Below are positions 54,771 through 63,325 of a stretch of DNA of 64,000 nucleotides, piece by piece. This DNA is from CAVTWH01 sp963738365. Lineage in GTDB: Bacteria; Actinomycetota; Actinomycetes; Mycobacteriales; Micromonosporaceae. The translations under genes were made by a program, and so were the position numbers. Location of the stretch: assembly GCA_963738365.1 (NCBI GenBank), contig CAVTWH010000004.1:165901-229900 (forward strand). The letters are read 5' to 3'. Under the pieces are notes generated by a model. That model ran no database searches. It was not told the DNA's origin and saw nothing but the letters and a program-made list of their open reading frames with translations. Position 1 is the first letter of the stretch; each line of letters opens with the position of its first letter.

Positions 54771-56216
54771 TCATTCGGCGTCGGCGTGGGTCGAGGGCTG
54801 TCCGGGGCTTGCTGCCGCGCGGGTGGCGCGAGGTAGGAACAGGGCTGCTGCGAGTCCGATGAGTCCGACGACGGCCAGCACCGCCATCGCCAGCCCGTAC
54901 GAGCGTTCGGGTGTGGCGGTGATGCCAGCGACGATGATCGTGCCCGCGATGGCCGTACCCAGGGATGAGCCGAGGTTGGAGACGCTCCGCGACAGCCCGG
55001 AGATCTCCCCCTGCTGCTCCTCGCCGAAGCTGGACTGCACCAGGTTCACCGACGGGGTGAGCATCAGCCCCAGGCCGAATCCGATCAGCAGCAGGCCCGG
55101 CGTGCAGGCCCACACGCCGGGATGACCGGCGACCAGGGCCAGCAGCGCGACGATCCCGACAATGGCGATGATGAACCCGGCCACGATGAGGGTCCGCTGG
55201 CTGCGCCGCTTGGCGAAGCGCTCGGCGCCGAATGAGGAGACGAGCAGGCCGACGGTGGCGGCGGTGAGGATGACGCCGGTCTGGATGGCGTTGTAGCCGC
55301 GTACCACCTGCAGGTATGCCGAGACCACGAAGGAGGTGCCGAGCAGCATCAGCCACTGCACGTTCTGGGTGACCAGGCCCAGGTTGGAGACGCGGTTGCG
55401 GAACAGTGACAGGGACAGCAGCGGCTCGTCACCGGCGCGTTCCTTGGCGCGTACCGACAAGAAGAACAGGGCGAGCACGAGTGCGCCGGCCACCAGCAGG
55501 GCGAGCATCACCCAGCCGTTGTTGTCGGCGGCCAGGATGCCCATCACGATGAGGATCAGGCCGAGTGCGGAGAGCAGTGCGCCGCGTACGTCGAAGCGCC
55601 TGCTCGGGTCGGCCGGCAGCGGGTCGCGCAGGCCGCGGCTGAGCCAGATGATCGCGGCGATCACCAGCGCCTGGAAGACGAAGGCGAAGCGCCAGCTCAG
55701 CGCCGAGGTGATCAGGCCGCCGATGAGTGGTCCGGCGGCGGCACCGATGCCGCCCATGGCGCTGATCGCGCCGAACGCCTTGGCCCGCTGGGTGAGGCTG
55801 GGGTAGAGCAGCGTGGTGAGGATGTAGACGGGCGGGATGAGCAGCGCGGTGCCGAGGCCTTCGAAGATGGAGTTGCCGAGGATGAGGATGCCGATGCCGG
55901 GGGAGACGGCGCTGAGCAGCGCGCCGACGCCGTAGAGCGCGAGGCCGACGAGGAAGCAGCGCTTGCGGCCGTACCGGTCGGTGAGCTTGCCGCCGGGGAT
56001 CATGAACGCGGCCATCACCAGCAGGAAGATCGTGATGGCGATCTGGATGCCCTGGACGGTGGTGTCCAGGTCGGCGCTCATGTCGTTGATCATCACGTTC
56101 ATGTTGGAGCCGGCGAAGCTGCAGATGAACTGTGCCAACGCCAGCGGCAGCAGCACCTGCCGCGGGGGACCGGGCGGGGACGCCGCGCCCGGCCCGTCAG
56201 TCGCCGGCCGTGCCAT
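54771..56216 (-). CDS. MFS exporter (DHA2-like)
   Basis: A 481-aa major facilitator with at least 12 helices, probably 14 as in the DHA2 drug-efflux family. The loop 2-3 motif reads GGKLTDRYGRKRCFLVG, and the family motif C region is AAAGPLIGGLITSALSWR. ATG 56216 lies 20 bp inside the end of the GH15 gene, so expression is coupled. The substrate is unknown. Its 3' end is the source of the remnant at 53408-53548. Confidence 0.9.
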   Translation of the reverse strand: MARPATDGPGAASPPGPPRQVLLPLALAQFICSFAGSNMNVMINDMSADLDTTVQGIQIAITIFLLVMAAFMIPGGKLTDRYGRKRCFLVGLALYGVGALLSAVSPGIGILILGNSIFEGLGTALLIPPVYILTTLLYPSLTQRAKAFGAISAMGGIGAAAGPLIGGLITSALSWRFAFVFQALVIAAIIWLSRGLRDPLPADPSRRFDVRGALLSALGLILIVMGILAADNNGWVMLALLVAGALVLALFFLSVRAKERAGDEPLLSLSLFRNRVSNLGLVTQNVQWLMLLGTSFVVSAYLQVVRGYNAIQTGVILTAATVGLLVSSFGAERFAKRRSQRTLIVAGFIIAIVGIVALLALVAGHPGVWACTPGLLLIGFGLGLMLTPSVNLVQSSFGEEQQGEISGLSRSVSNLGSSLGTAIAGTIIVAGITATPERSYGLAMAVLAVVGLIGLAAALFLPRATRAAASPGQPSTHADAE

Positions 56217-58068
56217 GCGGCAGCACCGGCTCCACCGAGCCGGGTCCGTGGTCGAGCTGATAGTCCAGGTTCATCGCCGCGCTGATCAGGGACAGGTGGC
56301 TGAACGCCTGCGGGAAGTTGCCGATCTGTTCGCCGGTCGGGGCGATCTCCTCCGAGTACAGGCCCAGGTGGTTGCTGTAGGTGAGCATCTTCTCGAAGGC
56401 CAGCCGGGCGTCGTCCAGGCGACCGGAGCGGGCCAGCGCGTCGACGTACCAGAAGGAGCAGATGGTGAACGTGCCTTCGGAGCCGCGCAGGCCGTCGGGT
56501 GAGGCGGCCGGGTCGTAGCGGTAGACCAGGCTGTCGGAGACCAGTTCGGAGTCCATCGCCCGCAGCGTGGAGCGCCAGCGCGGGTCGGTGGGGGAGATGA
56601 AGTTCACCAGCGGCATGTACAGCAGCGAGGCGTCCAGCACGTCGGTGTCGTAGTGCTGCACGAACGCCTCGCGCTTCGGGTGGAAGCCCCGGTTCATGAT
56701 CTGGTGGTAGATCTCGTCCCGGCGGGCCGTCCAGCGCGGGATATCGCCGGGCAGGCCGCGGCCGTGGGCGATGCGGATGGCCCGGTCGAAGGCGACCCAG
56801 CTCATCAGCCGGCCGTAGGTGAAGTCCTGCCGGTCGCCGCGGGTCTCCCAGATGCCGTCCTCGGGCTCGTCCCAGTGCTCGGAGAGCCAGTCCATCAGGA
56901 AGTTGAGGTTGCCCCAGGCCTCGTGCGACATCCGCAGCCCGTGCGTGTCGGCCAGGTGGACCGAGTCCAGCGCCTCGCCGTAGATGTCCAGCTGCAATTG
57001 GCCGGCGGCGCCGTTGCCGATGCGCACCGGACGGGAGCCCTTGTACCCCTCCCAGTGGTCGAGGATCTCCTCCTCCAGGTCGGGGGTGCCGTCGACGCGG
57101 TACATGATCTGCAGCGGCGAGGAGTCGTCGGCGGCCTGCTGGATGCGCGCGTTGAGCCAGCCCAGGAAGGCCCGCGCCTCGTCGGTGTAACCGAGGCCGA
57201 GCAGGGCGTACACGGAGAAGGAGGCGTCCCGGATCCAGGTGAACCGGTAGTCCCAGTTGCGTTCCCCGCCCACCTGCTCGGGCAGCCCGGCGGTGGGGGC
57301 GGCCACCAGGGCGCCGGTCGGCGCGTAGGTCATCAGCTTCAGCGCCAGCGCCGAGCGCTCCACCATCTCCCGCCAGCGGCCCTTGTACCGGCAGCGGGCC
57401 AGCCAGCTGCGCCAGTAGTCCCGGGTGCTCTGGAACAGCTCCAGGATCTCCGGCACCGGGATGGCGCGCGGCGGCCCGTCCGGCGCGGTCTCGATCACCA
57501 TGCCGCCGGTGTCCCCGGCCCGCAGGTTGGCGAACGCCTGTACCCCGGCCTCGGTGCGCTTGATGTCCTCGGTGCGGACCAGCCGGTCGCCCTGTCGGGA
57601 GCGGCTGACGTTGAGGGTGAGCGACGAGCTGCGGAAGGTGGCGCCGTCGGTGGTGATCTCGATCTCGGCGCTGTCCCGGCCGTAGTTGAACCGCGGCTCG
57701 CACTCCAGCCGGAAGCGCATCTGGCCGCGGACCACCCGGACCATCCGGACGATGCGGTGCCGGTCGGTGGCGACGGACCCGGCGATCGGCATGAAGTCGA
57801 CCACCTCGCCCACGCCGTCGGCGCTGAGGAACCGGGTGATCAGGATCGGGGTACCGGGCAGGTAGAGCTGCCGGGTGGTGTAGTCGACGCCGTCCGGGGC
57901 GACCCGGAAGTGGCCGCCGGAGCGCTGGTCCAGCAGGGCGGCGAAGACGCTCGGCGAGTCGAACCGGGGCGAGCAGAACCAGTCGATGGTCCCGTCGGTG
58001 GCGACCAGCGCCGCCGTCTGCAGATCGCCGATGAGACCGTGGTCCTCGATCGCCGGGTACCCGCTCAT
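56197..58068 (-). CDS. Glycoside hydrolase family 15 protein
   Basis: A 623-aa protein with the N-terminal beta domain (YPAIEDHGLIGDLQTAALVA) and the (alpha/alpha)6 catalytic domain (GERNWDYRFTWIRDASFSVY, EGTFTICSFWYVDALA, then TYSNHLGLYSEEI). Actinobacterial members of this length include trehalases and glucoamylase-like enzymes. No signal peptide is present, so it is cytoplasmic; trehalose hydrolysis is the more likely role. The start ATG 58068 has GGAGGGG upstream; GTG 58083 would lie within that site. It overlaps the MFS gene by 20 bp. Confidence 0.88.
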   Translation of the reverse strand: MSGYPAIEDHGLIGDLQTAALVATDGTIDWFCSPRFDSPSVFAALLDQRSGGHFRVAPDGVDYTTRQLYLPGTPILITRFLSADGVGEVVDFMPIAGSVATDRHRIVRMVRVVRGQMRFRLECEPRFNYGRDSAEIEITTDGATFRSSSLTLNVSRSRQGDRLVRTEDIKRTEAGVQAFANLRAGDTGGMVIETAPDGPPRAIPVPEILELFQSTRDYWRSWLARCRYKGRWREMVERSALALKLMTYAPTGALVAAPTAGLPEQVGGERNWDYRFTWIRDASFSVYALLGLGYTDEARAFLGWLNARIQQAADDSSPLQIMYRVDGTPDLEEEILDHWEGYKGSRPVRIGNGAAGQLQLDIYGEALDSVHLADTHGLRMSHEAWGNLNFLMDWLSEHWDEPEDGIWETRGDRQDFTYGRLMSWVAFDRAIRIAHGRGLPGDIPRWTARRDEIYHQIMNRGFHPKREAFVQHYDTDVLDASLLYMPLVNFISPTDPRWRSTLRAMDSELVSDSLVYRYDPAASPDGLRGSEGTFTICSFWYVDALARSGRLDDARLAFEKMLTYSNHLGLYSEEIAPTGEQIGNFPQAFSHLSLISAAMNLDYQLDHGPGSVEPVLPHGTAGD

Positions 58069-58169
58069 CCACGCCCCTCCCACCGGCCCTCGCAGCCGTC
58101 AGCACCAGCATGGGTCGCGCTGCGCGGCGGCTACGCCGGAACCGGGAAAGTACCCCCGTGCGGGGAGCC

Positions 58170-58886
58170 TCAGCGGGCGGCCGCCGCCCGGTCCTCCGCG
58201 ATCCGTTGGGTACGCACGGCCGCCCCGTAGCCGGCTGCCAGCGGCGCCAGTGGACCCTCCACCGCCCAGGCGAGCAGCGCGTCGGCCAGTTCCGGGTTGC
58301 GGGCCAGTACCGGCCCGTGCAGCCAGGTACCCACCACCCGGCCGGTGACCGCGCCGTCGGTGCCGTCCCCGTTGCCGACTCCCAGCTCCACCCGGGCCAG
58401 TGCGGCGGCGTCGGGGCCGAGACCGGCGCGGGCGCTGTGCGACTCGTACCCGCTCAGCGACGGCAGGCCCAGCGCGCCACCGGGCAGCGTCACCACCGGG
58501 CCGGTGACCGCCTCCCCGGACGTGCAGCGCACGTCCAGCAACTCGGCGCCGGCGTGCTGCTGCCCGTCCGCCGTGGTGAACCACTCGCCCAGCACCTGGT
58601 ACCCGGCGCCGACCCCGAAGGCCACCGCGCCCCGGCCGACCGCCCGGCGCAGCGTGCCCTCGTTGCGCAGCCGGGCCGCCAGCTCCACCTGGCCGAACTG
58701 GTCGACGCCGCCGAGCAGGTAGATGTCGGCCGAGGGCAGCCGGTCGTCGCCGTGCACGGTCAGCAGCGTGGTCGGGATGCCCCGGGCCACCGCCCGGTGC
58801 CGCAGCACCCGGGCGTTGCCCTCGTCGCCCTGGGCGCCGGTGAACAGCGGGTGGACGGTGACGACGATGAGGCCGAGGCTGCTCAC
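58170..58886 (-). CDS. gatD: GatD-like glutamine amidotransferase, nucleophile Cys missing
   Basis: A 238-aa class I amidotransferase-like partner of MurT; the MurT/GatD complex amidates the D-Glu of lipid II. The fold is clear (LGLIVVTVHPLF, the catalytic His region GTWLHGPVLARNPELADALL). At the nucleophile elbow, where GatD has a C(G/A)GYQ motif, this protein reads AVAFGVGAGYQVLG, so the Cys is Gly (codon GGC near 58610). Glutaminase activity is therefore not expected unless this is a base error. GTG 58886 overlaps the murT stop (GTGA). Confidence 0.87.
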   Translation of the reverse strand: MSSLGLIVVTVHPLFTGAQGDEGNARVLRHRAVARGIPTTLLTVHGDDRLPSADIYLLGGVDQFGQVELAARLRNEGTLRRAVGRGAVAFGVGAGYQVLGEWFTTADGQQHAGAELLDVRCTSGEAVTGPVVTLPGGALGLPSLSGYESHSARAGLGPDAAALARVELGVGNGDGTDGAVTGRVVGTWLHGPVLARNPELADALLAWAVEGPLAPLAAGYGAAVRTQRIAEDRAAAAR

Positions 58887-60226
58887 TGGTCCCCCTCGGC
58901 GGCCAGCCGCAGCCGGGCCCGCAGCGCGGTGAAGGCCGGCCGGTTGGCGGCCAGCAGTACGTCGCCGAGCGGCAGCGCGGCCACCGCCGCGAGCGGATCC
59001 TCCACCACGCCGGCCACCTCCACGCCGCACACCTCCAGCCAGGTCGCCAGGTCCAGTCGGCGCTGCCCGGCCACTGTCACCGCGACGCCGTGCAGCAGTT
59101 CACCCGGGGCGTCCCAGAGCACCGTGCTGTCGCTGACCCCGTGCGCGTCCATGGCGAAGACGACCGGCGTCTCGCCGGTGCCGGCCAGCTCGATCACCTC
59201 ACGCCAGGCGGCCGGGTTGTCGGCCAGGTGCAGCCGGACGCTGTGCCCGCCGGCCGGGTAGCTGGCGTACCGGCCGTCCACGTCGAGGACCCGGGTCATC
59301 GCCCGGCTGGCGTCGCGTACCCCGGCGCCCAGGGTGTGCGCGGCGGCCACCGCGAGCAGCGCATCGGCGCCGGCGGCCCGGCCGGCGATGCCGACCCGCA
59401 GCGGTGCGGTGACCTCGGGGCCGACCACCAGGTCGTCGTCGGTGAGCTGCCAGGCGGGCTCCGGGCGGCTGGCCCCGCACAGTTCGCACCACCAGCGCGG
59501 GCCGCTCCACCGCAGGCGTACCCCGCAGTCCGGGCAGAGCAGCGCGTCCGGCGGCCAGAACAGTCCGGCGGCCACGCCGAGCAGCCGGGGCGCATTGGCG
59601 GCCGCCCAGGCGACCAGCGGGTCGTCCAGGTTGGCCACCACGGTGCACGGCCAGTCCAGCGAGTCGAACAGTTCCCGCCACTGGGCCAGCACCGGGGACA
59701 GGCCCCGACCCGGTGGGTACTGGCGGGACAGGTTGAGCAGGACGATCACCGCCGGGCGGGTGGCCCGGGCGATGCCGGCCAGGGCGTGCTCGTCGACCTC
59801 CAGCACCGCCCGGGCGGCGAGACGTTCCCGGGTGAGCGCCGCGACCACCCCCTGCTCGCTGGCTGCGCCGGTGCGGGTGCAGGCGACCGGCCCCAGGCTG
59901 CGCAGCGCCTCGCCGAGCATCCGGGTCACCGTGGACTTGCCGTTGGTACCACTGACCAGGGCGATGGTCCGCCCGGTCGCGAGCCGCCTGGTGAGCCGGG
60001 GATCCACCCGCAGCGCCACGCCGCCACCGATCCGGGCGCCCCAGCCGCGCCCGAGCGCCTGGCAGGCCCGGACGGTGGCCCGCCCGGCGGTCACCGCGAG
60101 CCGGGCCCGGACCGGCAGGCCGGGCAGGTCGGCGGCGGGCGGCCGGGCCCGGTGCTGGGTGGGGATGACCGCATCGGACCGGACGGGCCGGGCAGAGGTG
60201 TCGGCGTTCGGTCGGTGCTGCCCCAT
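58883..60226 (-). CDS. murT: MurT-like lipid II isoglutaminyl synthase subunit
   Basis: A 447-aa Mur-ligase-like ATPase. The P-loop is SGTNGKSTVTRML, followed by the Mur ligase central domain (AVLEVDEHALAGI, VVANLDDP). A four-Cys zinc ribbon (CPDCG ... CELCG, about residues 230-250) is inserted, as in MurT. The C-terminal domain has the family motif LADNPAAWREVI. ATG 60226 is preceded by GAGGAG. It forms a coupled pair with the GatD-like gene. Confidence 0.9.
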   Translation of the reverse strand: MGQHRPNADTSARPVRSDAVIPTQHRARPPAADLPGLPVRARLAVTAGRATVRACQALGRGWGARIGGGVALRVDPRLTRRLATGRTIALVSGTNGKSTVTRMLGEALRSLGPVACTRTGAASEQGVVAALTRERLAARAVLEVDEHALAGIARATRPAVIVLLNLSRQYPPGRGLSPVLAQWRELFDSLDWPCTVVANLDDPLVAWAAANAPRLLGVAAGLFWPPDALLCPDCGVRLRWSGPRWWCELCGASRPEPAWQLTDDDLVVGPEVTAPLRVGIAGRAAGADALLAVAAAHTLGAGVRDASRAMTRVLDVDGRYASYPAGGHSVRLHLADNPAAWREVIELAGTGETPVVFAMDAHGVSDSTVLWDAPGELLHGVAVTVAGQRRLDLATWLEVCGVEVAGVVEDPLAAVAALPLGDVLLAANRPAFTALRARLRLAAEGDQ

Positions 60227-60369
60227 GACGGCTCCTCGCCGCTCGCCGGATCTGACGGCCTGACCAACGAGCCAGGGCAGGCAGTGTGACGATCCGCGCG
60301 AACTACCTGGATGGGCGATAACCCGCCAAGCCGGGGCTATTGCGGAGAGTATTCATTCACTCTCAGAGC

Positions 60370-62232
60370 GTGTCGCTCGCCACCCGCTCCCAACCGTCGG
60401 CTCCGCCCCGGGCTGTGCCGCGTCGGCACCGCCTCGCCGGCCTGGACGGCCTGCGCGCACTGGCCGTCGTCGCGGTGCTGGTCTACCACGCGGATCCGGC
60501 CTGGCTGCCCGGCGGTTTCCTCGGCGTCGACGTGTTCTTCGTGGTCAGCGGCTTCCTCATCACCCGGCAGCTGCTGGTCGAGTACGCCACCCGCGGCACC
60601 GTCGCGCTCGGCGCCTTCTACCTGCGCCGGGCCCGCCGGCTGCTGCCCGCGCTCGGCGTGCTGGTCGCCGCCGTGGCGCTGGCCGGGCTGCTGATCTGGC
60701 GGGACCGGGCCGGCGCGCTGCGCGAAGACCTCGCCGCCACCCTGGGGTACGCCACCAACTGGTGGTTCATCGTCCGGCACCACTCCTACTTCCTCACCGC
60801 CGGACCGGCCTCGCCGGTGCAGCACCTGTGGTCGCTCGCCGTGGAGGAGCAGTTCTACCTGCTCTGGCCGGCCGTCCTGCTGCTCGCCCTGCGCCGCCGT
60901 CGGCGCCGGTTCACCGCTCCGGCCGCCGTCGGGCTGCTGGCCCTGGCCGGGGCGCTGGCCAGCGCGGCGCTGATGGGGCTGCTGGCCTGGCGCGGTGGGG
61001 TGCCGTACCGGACCGACTCGTCCCGGCTCTACTTCGGCACCGACACGCACGCCAGCGGACTGCTGCTCGGCGCCGCGCTGGCCGGTGCGCTGGGCCGGCA
61101 CGGCCGGCTGCTGCGGCGGGTACCGCCCTGGCTGGCCGAGTGCGTCGGCGGTGCCGCCCTGCTGGCCCTGCTGGGCTGCCTGCTGCGCGTCACCGAATAC
61201 CAGCCGGGCCTCTACCGGGGCGGCTTCCTGGCCGTCAGCGCGCTGGCCGCGCTGCTGGTGGCGGCCTGCGCCCACCCCGGCGCGCTGGCCGGCACCGCGC
61301 TGCAGGTGCGTCCGCTGCGCTGGCTCGGCCAGCGCAGCTACGAGATCTACCTCTGGCACTGGCCGGTCTACCTGCTCGTCGGCGGCGACGCCGACGCCGG
61401 CTGGCGGGTGGCGCTGGCCGACGCCCCGCTGCGGGCGCTGCTCACCCTGGTGCTGGCCGACCTGACCCACCGGTACGTGACGCTGCCGGTGTGGCGCGGC
61501 TGGGTCACCGCCCCGCCGGTACGCCGCTGGCTGCGCCCGGCCACCGTGCTGGTCGCGGCCGGCGCGGCGGTGGCCGGGCTGGTCGCCGTCCGGCCCGCGC
61601 CGCCCGTCCGGCCCGGCTCCGCCCTGGCCGCCGGGGGAGTGCTGGCCGCCCGAGTGCCGGCCCCGCTGCCCGCGCCGTCGGGCCCGACGCCGGCCCCGCC
61701 GGGAGTGGCTCCCGCGCCGTCCGGCGGCGCCGTCGCGCCCGACCTGGTCACCGTGCCGGTGACTGCGTTCGGTGACTCGGTGCTGCTCGGCGCCTCGCCC
61801 GCGCTGCGCACGCTGATGCCGCTGCTGTCCGTACGGGCCACCGTCGGGGTGCAGTCCGGCGTGGTGTTCGGCCGGATCCGGGGGGCGCTGCGCGGGCTCG
61901 GCCCGGTGGTGCTGGTGCACACCGGCAACAACGGCGTGGTCAGCGGCGACGACCTCGGGCGGCTGCTCGGGCAGCTGGCCGGGGAGCAGCTGGTGGTGGT
62001 GGTCAACGACCACCTGCCCCGCAGCTGGCAGGCGGTCAACAACCGGGTCTTCGCCGCCGTGGTGCCGGGCCACCGCAACGCGGTGCTGGTCGACTGGTAC
62101 ACGGCGGCCGACCCGCACCCCGAGTGGTTCACCCCCGACCGGGTACACCTGCAGCCGGCCGGCGCACAGGCGTACGCGGCCCTCATCTGCGCCCAGGTCA
62201 GCGCGCGGCTGCGTACCGACGCAACCGGCTGA
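60370..62232 (+). CDS. Acyltransferase-3 (OafA/YrhL-like) with SGNH domain
   Basis: A 620-aa membrane O-acyltransferase. The N-terminal acyltransferase-3 domain has about ten helices (LDGLRALAVVAVLVYHADP, GVDVFFVVSGFLITRQ, HLWSLAVEEQFYLLWP). A Pro-rich linker leads to an extracellular SGNH hydrolase-like domain (VTAFGDSVLLGA, HTGNNGVV, DRVHLQPAGAQAY). It would acetylate a surface glycan or cell-wall sugar. GTG 60370 is chosen; no clear Shine-Dalgarno is visible. It is divergent from murT. Confidence 0.88.
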   Translation: MSLATRSQPSAPPRAVPRRHRLAGLDGLRALAVVAVLVYHADPAWLPGGFLGVDVFFVVSGFLITRQLLVEYATRGTVALGAFYLRRARRLLPALGVLVAAVALAGLLIWRDRAGALREDLAATLGYATNWWFIVRHHSYFLTAGPASPVQHLWSLAVEEQFYLLWPAVLLLALRRRRRRFTAPAAVGLLALAGALASAALMGLLAWRGGVPYRTDSSRLYFGTDTHASGLLLGAALAGALGRHGRLLRRVPPWLAECVGGAALLALLGCLLRVTEYQPGLYRGGFLAVSALAALLVAACAHPGALAGTALQVRPLRWLGQRSYEIYLWHWPVYLLVGGDADAGWRVALADAPLRALLTLVLADLTHRYVTLPVWRGWVTAPPVRRWLRPATVLVAAGAAVAGLVAVRPAPPVRPGSALAAGGVLAARVPAPLPAPSGPTPAPPGVAPAPSGGAVAPDLVTVPVTAFGDSVLLGASPALRTLMPLLSVRATVGVQSGVVFGRIRGALRGLGPVVLVHTGNNGVVSGDDLGRLLGQLAGEQLVVVVNDHLPRSWQAVNNRVFAAVVPGHRNAVLVDWYTAADPHPEWFTPDRVHLQPAGAQAYAALICAQVSARLRTDATG

Positions 62233-62244
62233 GCGACCGGGCGG

Positions 62245-63255
62245 TCAGCCGCCGGCGAGGCCGGTTTCCAGCAGCTCCACGAACTGGGCGATGATGTCCG
62301 ACCGGGCCTGGGCCATCTCCACGCCGGTCAGTTCGACGTCCGGGGGCAGCGGCAGCACCGGGGTGTGCACGTGCCCGCCCAGGGTCGGGCCGGCGGCGCC
62401 GGCCAGCAGCAGGGTGTTGCGGTAGGCGATCTCGTTGGACAGGTAGCCGCCCCCGCCGCCGGCCACCGCGACCGCCTCCGGTGCCGGTTCGGCGGCCTCC
62501 TGCGGCAGCCCGCCGGGCAGCAGCTGGATCACCGAGCTGTTCAGCACCACCGGGTACGCGCCGCCCTCGGCGCCGGCCATCGTCGGGAACGGCAGGCTGG
62601 CCCGGACGAACTCCGGACCGCTGGGCATCCCGGGCGGCACCAGCGGCTCGGTGGGCCGGCCGCCGCCGAACTCGCCGTTGTTGTCGGGCCGGTCGGCGCT
62701 GCGCCGCCGTCCGTTCCACAGCTCCAGGTCGAACTGGTCGGGGCGGCCCTGGCTGACCGTCACGATCCAGGCGACCCGGCCGGCGTACCCGCCGAGGATC
62801 CGCTCCACGAGGCCGGCGTCGAACTCGGCGTAGCGCACCGGGAAGACCATGCCGCGCACGGGGTGCCCGGCCACCGTCCGGCCGTCCAGGGCCAGTGCGA
62901 TCGCCGCCGACGGGTTGCCGTGCCGGACGTCCTCGTCCAGCTTGTACGGGTCGAAACCGGTGACCAGCACGGTGGCCGGGTCGGTCGGCTCGGGGCCGTC
63001 CGCCGGCATGCCGCGGGCAGCCAGCTGGAAGCCGGTCGGGTCGACACCGCGCTCGCGCAGCGCCGCGGCGACCCGCAGCCGGGCCCAGTAGAGCGGCCGG
63101 TCGTCGTCGTCGGCGTCGCTGCTGGCTGTGCGCCACAGCCGGGTGCCCAGCTCGACCGGGTCGTCGTCGAGCCGGTCGACCAGCGGCCGGAGGGCGTGGC
63201 CGTCCAGGATGGCCCGGGCGACGGACTCGGTGGCGCGGCGCTCCTCGACGTTCAC
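62245..63255 (-). CDS. Pyroglutamyl-peptidase-like (C15) protein with Ser in place of Cys
   Basis: A 336-aa protein. An N-terminal extension of about 100 residues is followed by a peptidase C15-like domain: VLVTGFDPYKLDEDVRHGNPS, VFPVRYAEF, VSQGRPDQFDLE, RPDNNGE, GGYLSNEIAYRNTLL and GHVHTPVLP. In active enzymes the fifth block reads YxCN; here it is YLSN, so the nucleophile is Ser. The Glu and His positions are kept. GTG 63255 has GAGGAGGA upstream. Activity is doubtful; binding or a changed mechanism are alternatives. Confidence 0.75.
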   Translation of the reverse strand: MNVEERRATESVARAILDGHALRPLVDRLDDDPVELGTRLWRTASSDADDDDRPLYWARLRVAAALRERGVDPTGFQLAARGMPADGPEPTDPATVLVTGFDPYKLDEDVRHGNPSAAIALALDGRTVAGHPVRGMVFPVRYAEFDAGLVERILGGYAGRVAWIVTVSQGRPDQFDLELWNGRRRSADRPDNNGEFGGGRPTEPLVPPGMPSGPEFVRASLPFPTMAGAEGGAYPVVLNSSVIQLLPGGLPQEAAEPAPEAVAVAGGGGGYLSNEIAYRNTLLLAGAAGPTLGGHVHTPVLPLPPDVELTGVEMAQARSDIIAQFVELLETGLAGG

Positions 63256-63325
63256 GGTTCCTCCTCGCCCCGCCCGGTCGGCCGCCGCCGTTGGTGGCCG
63301 GGTGATGGTCGGTGACATGAGGTGA

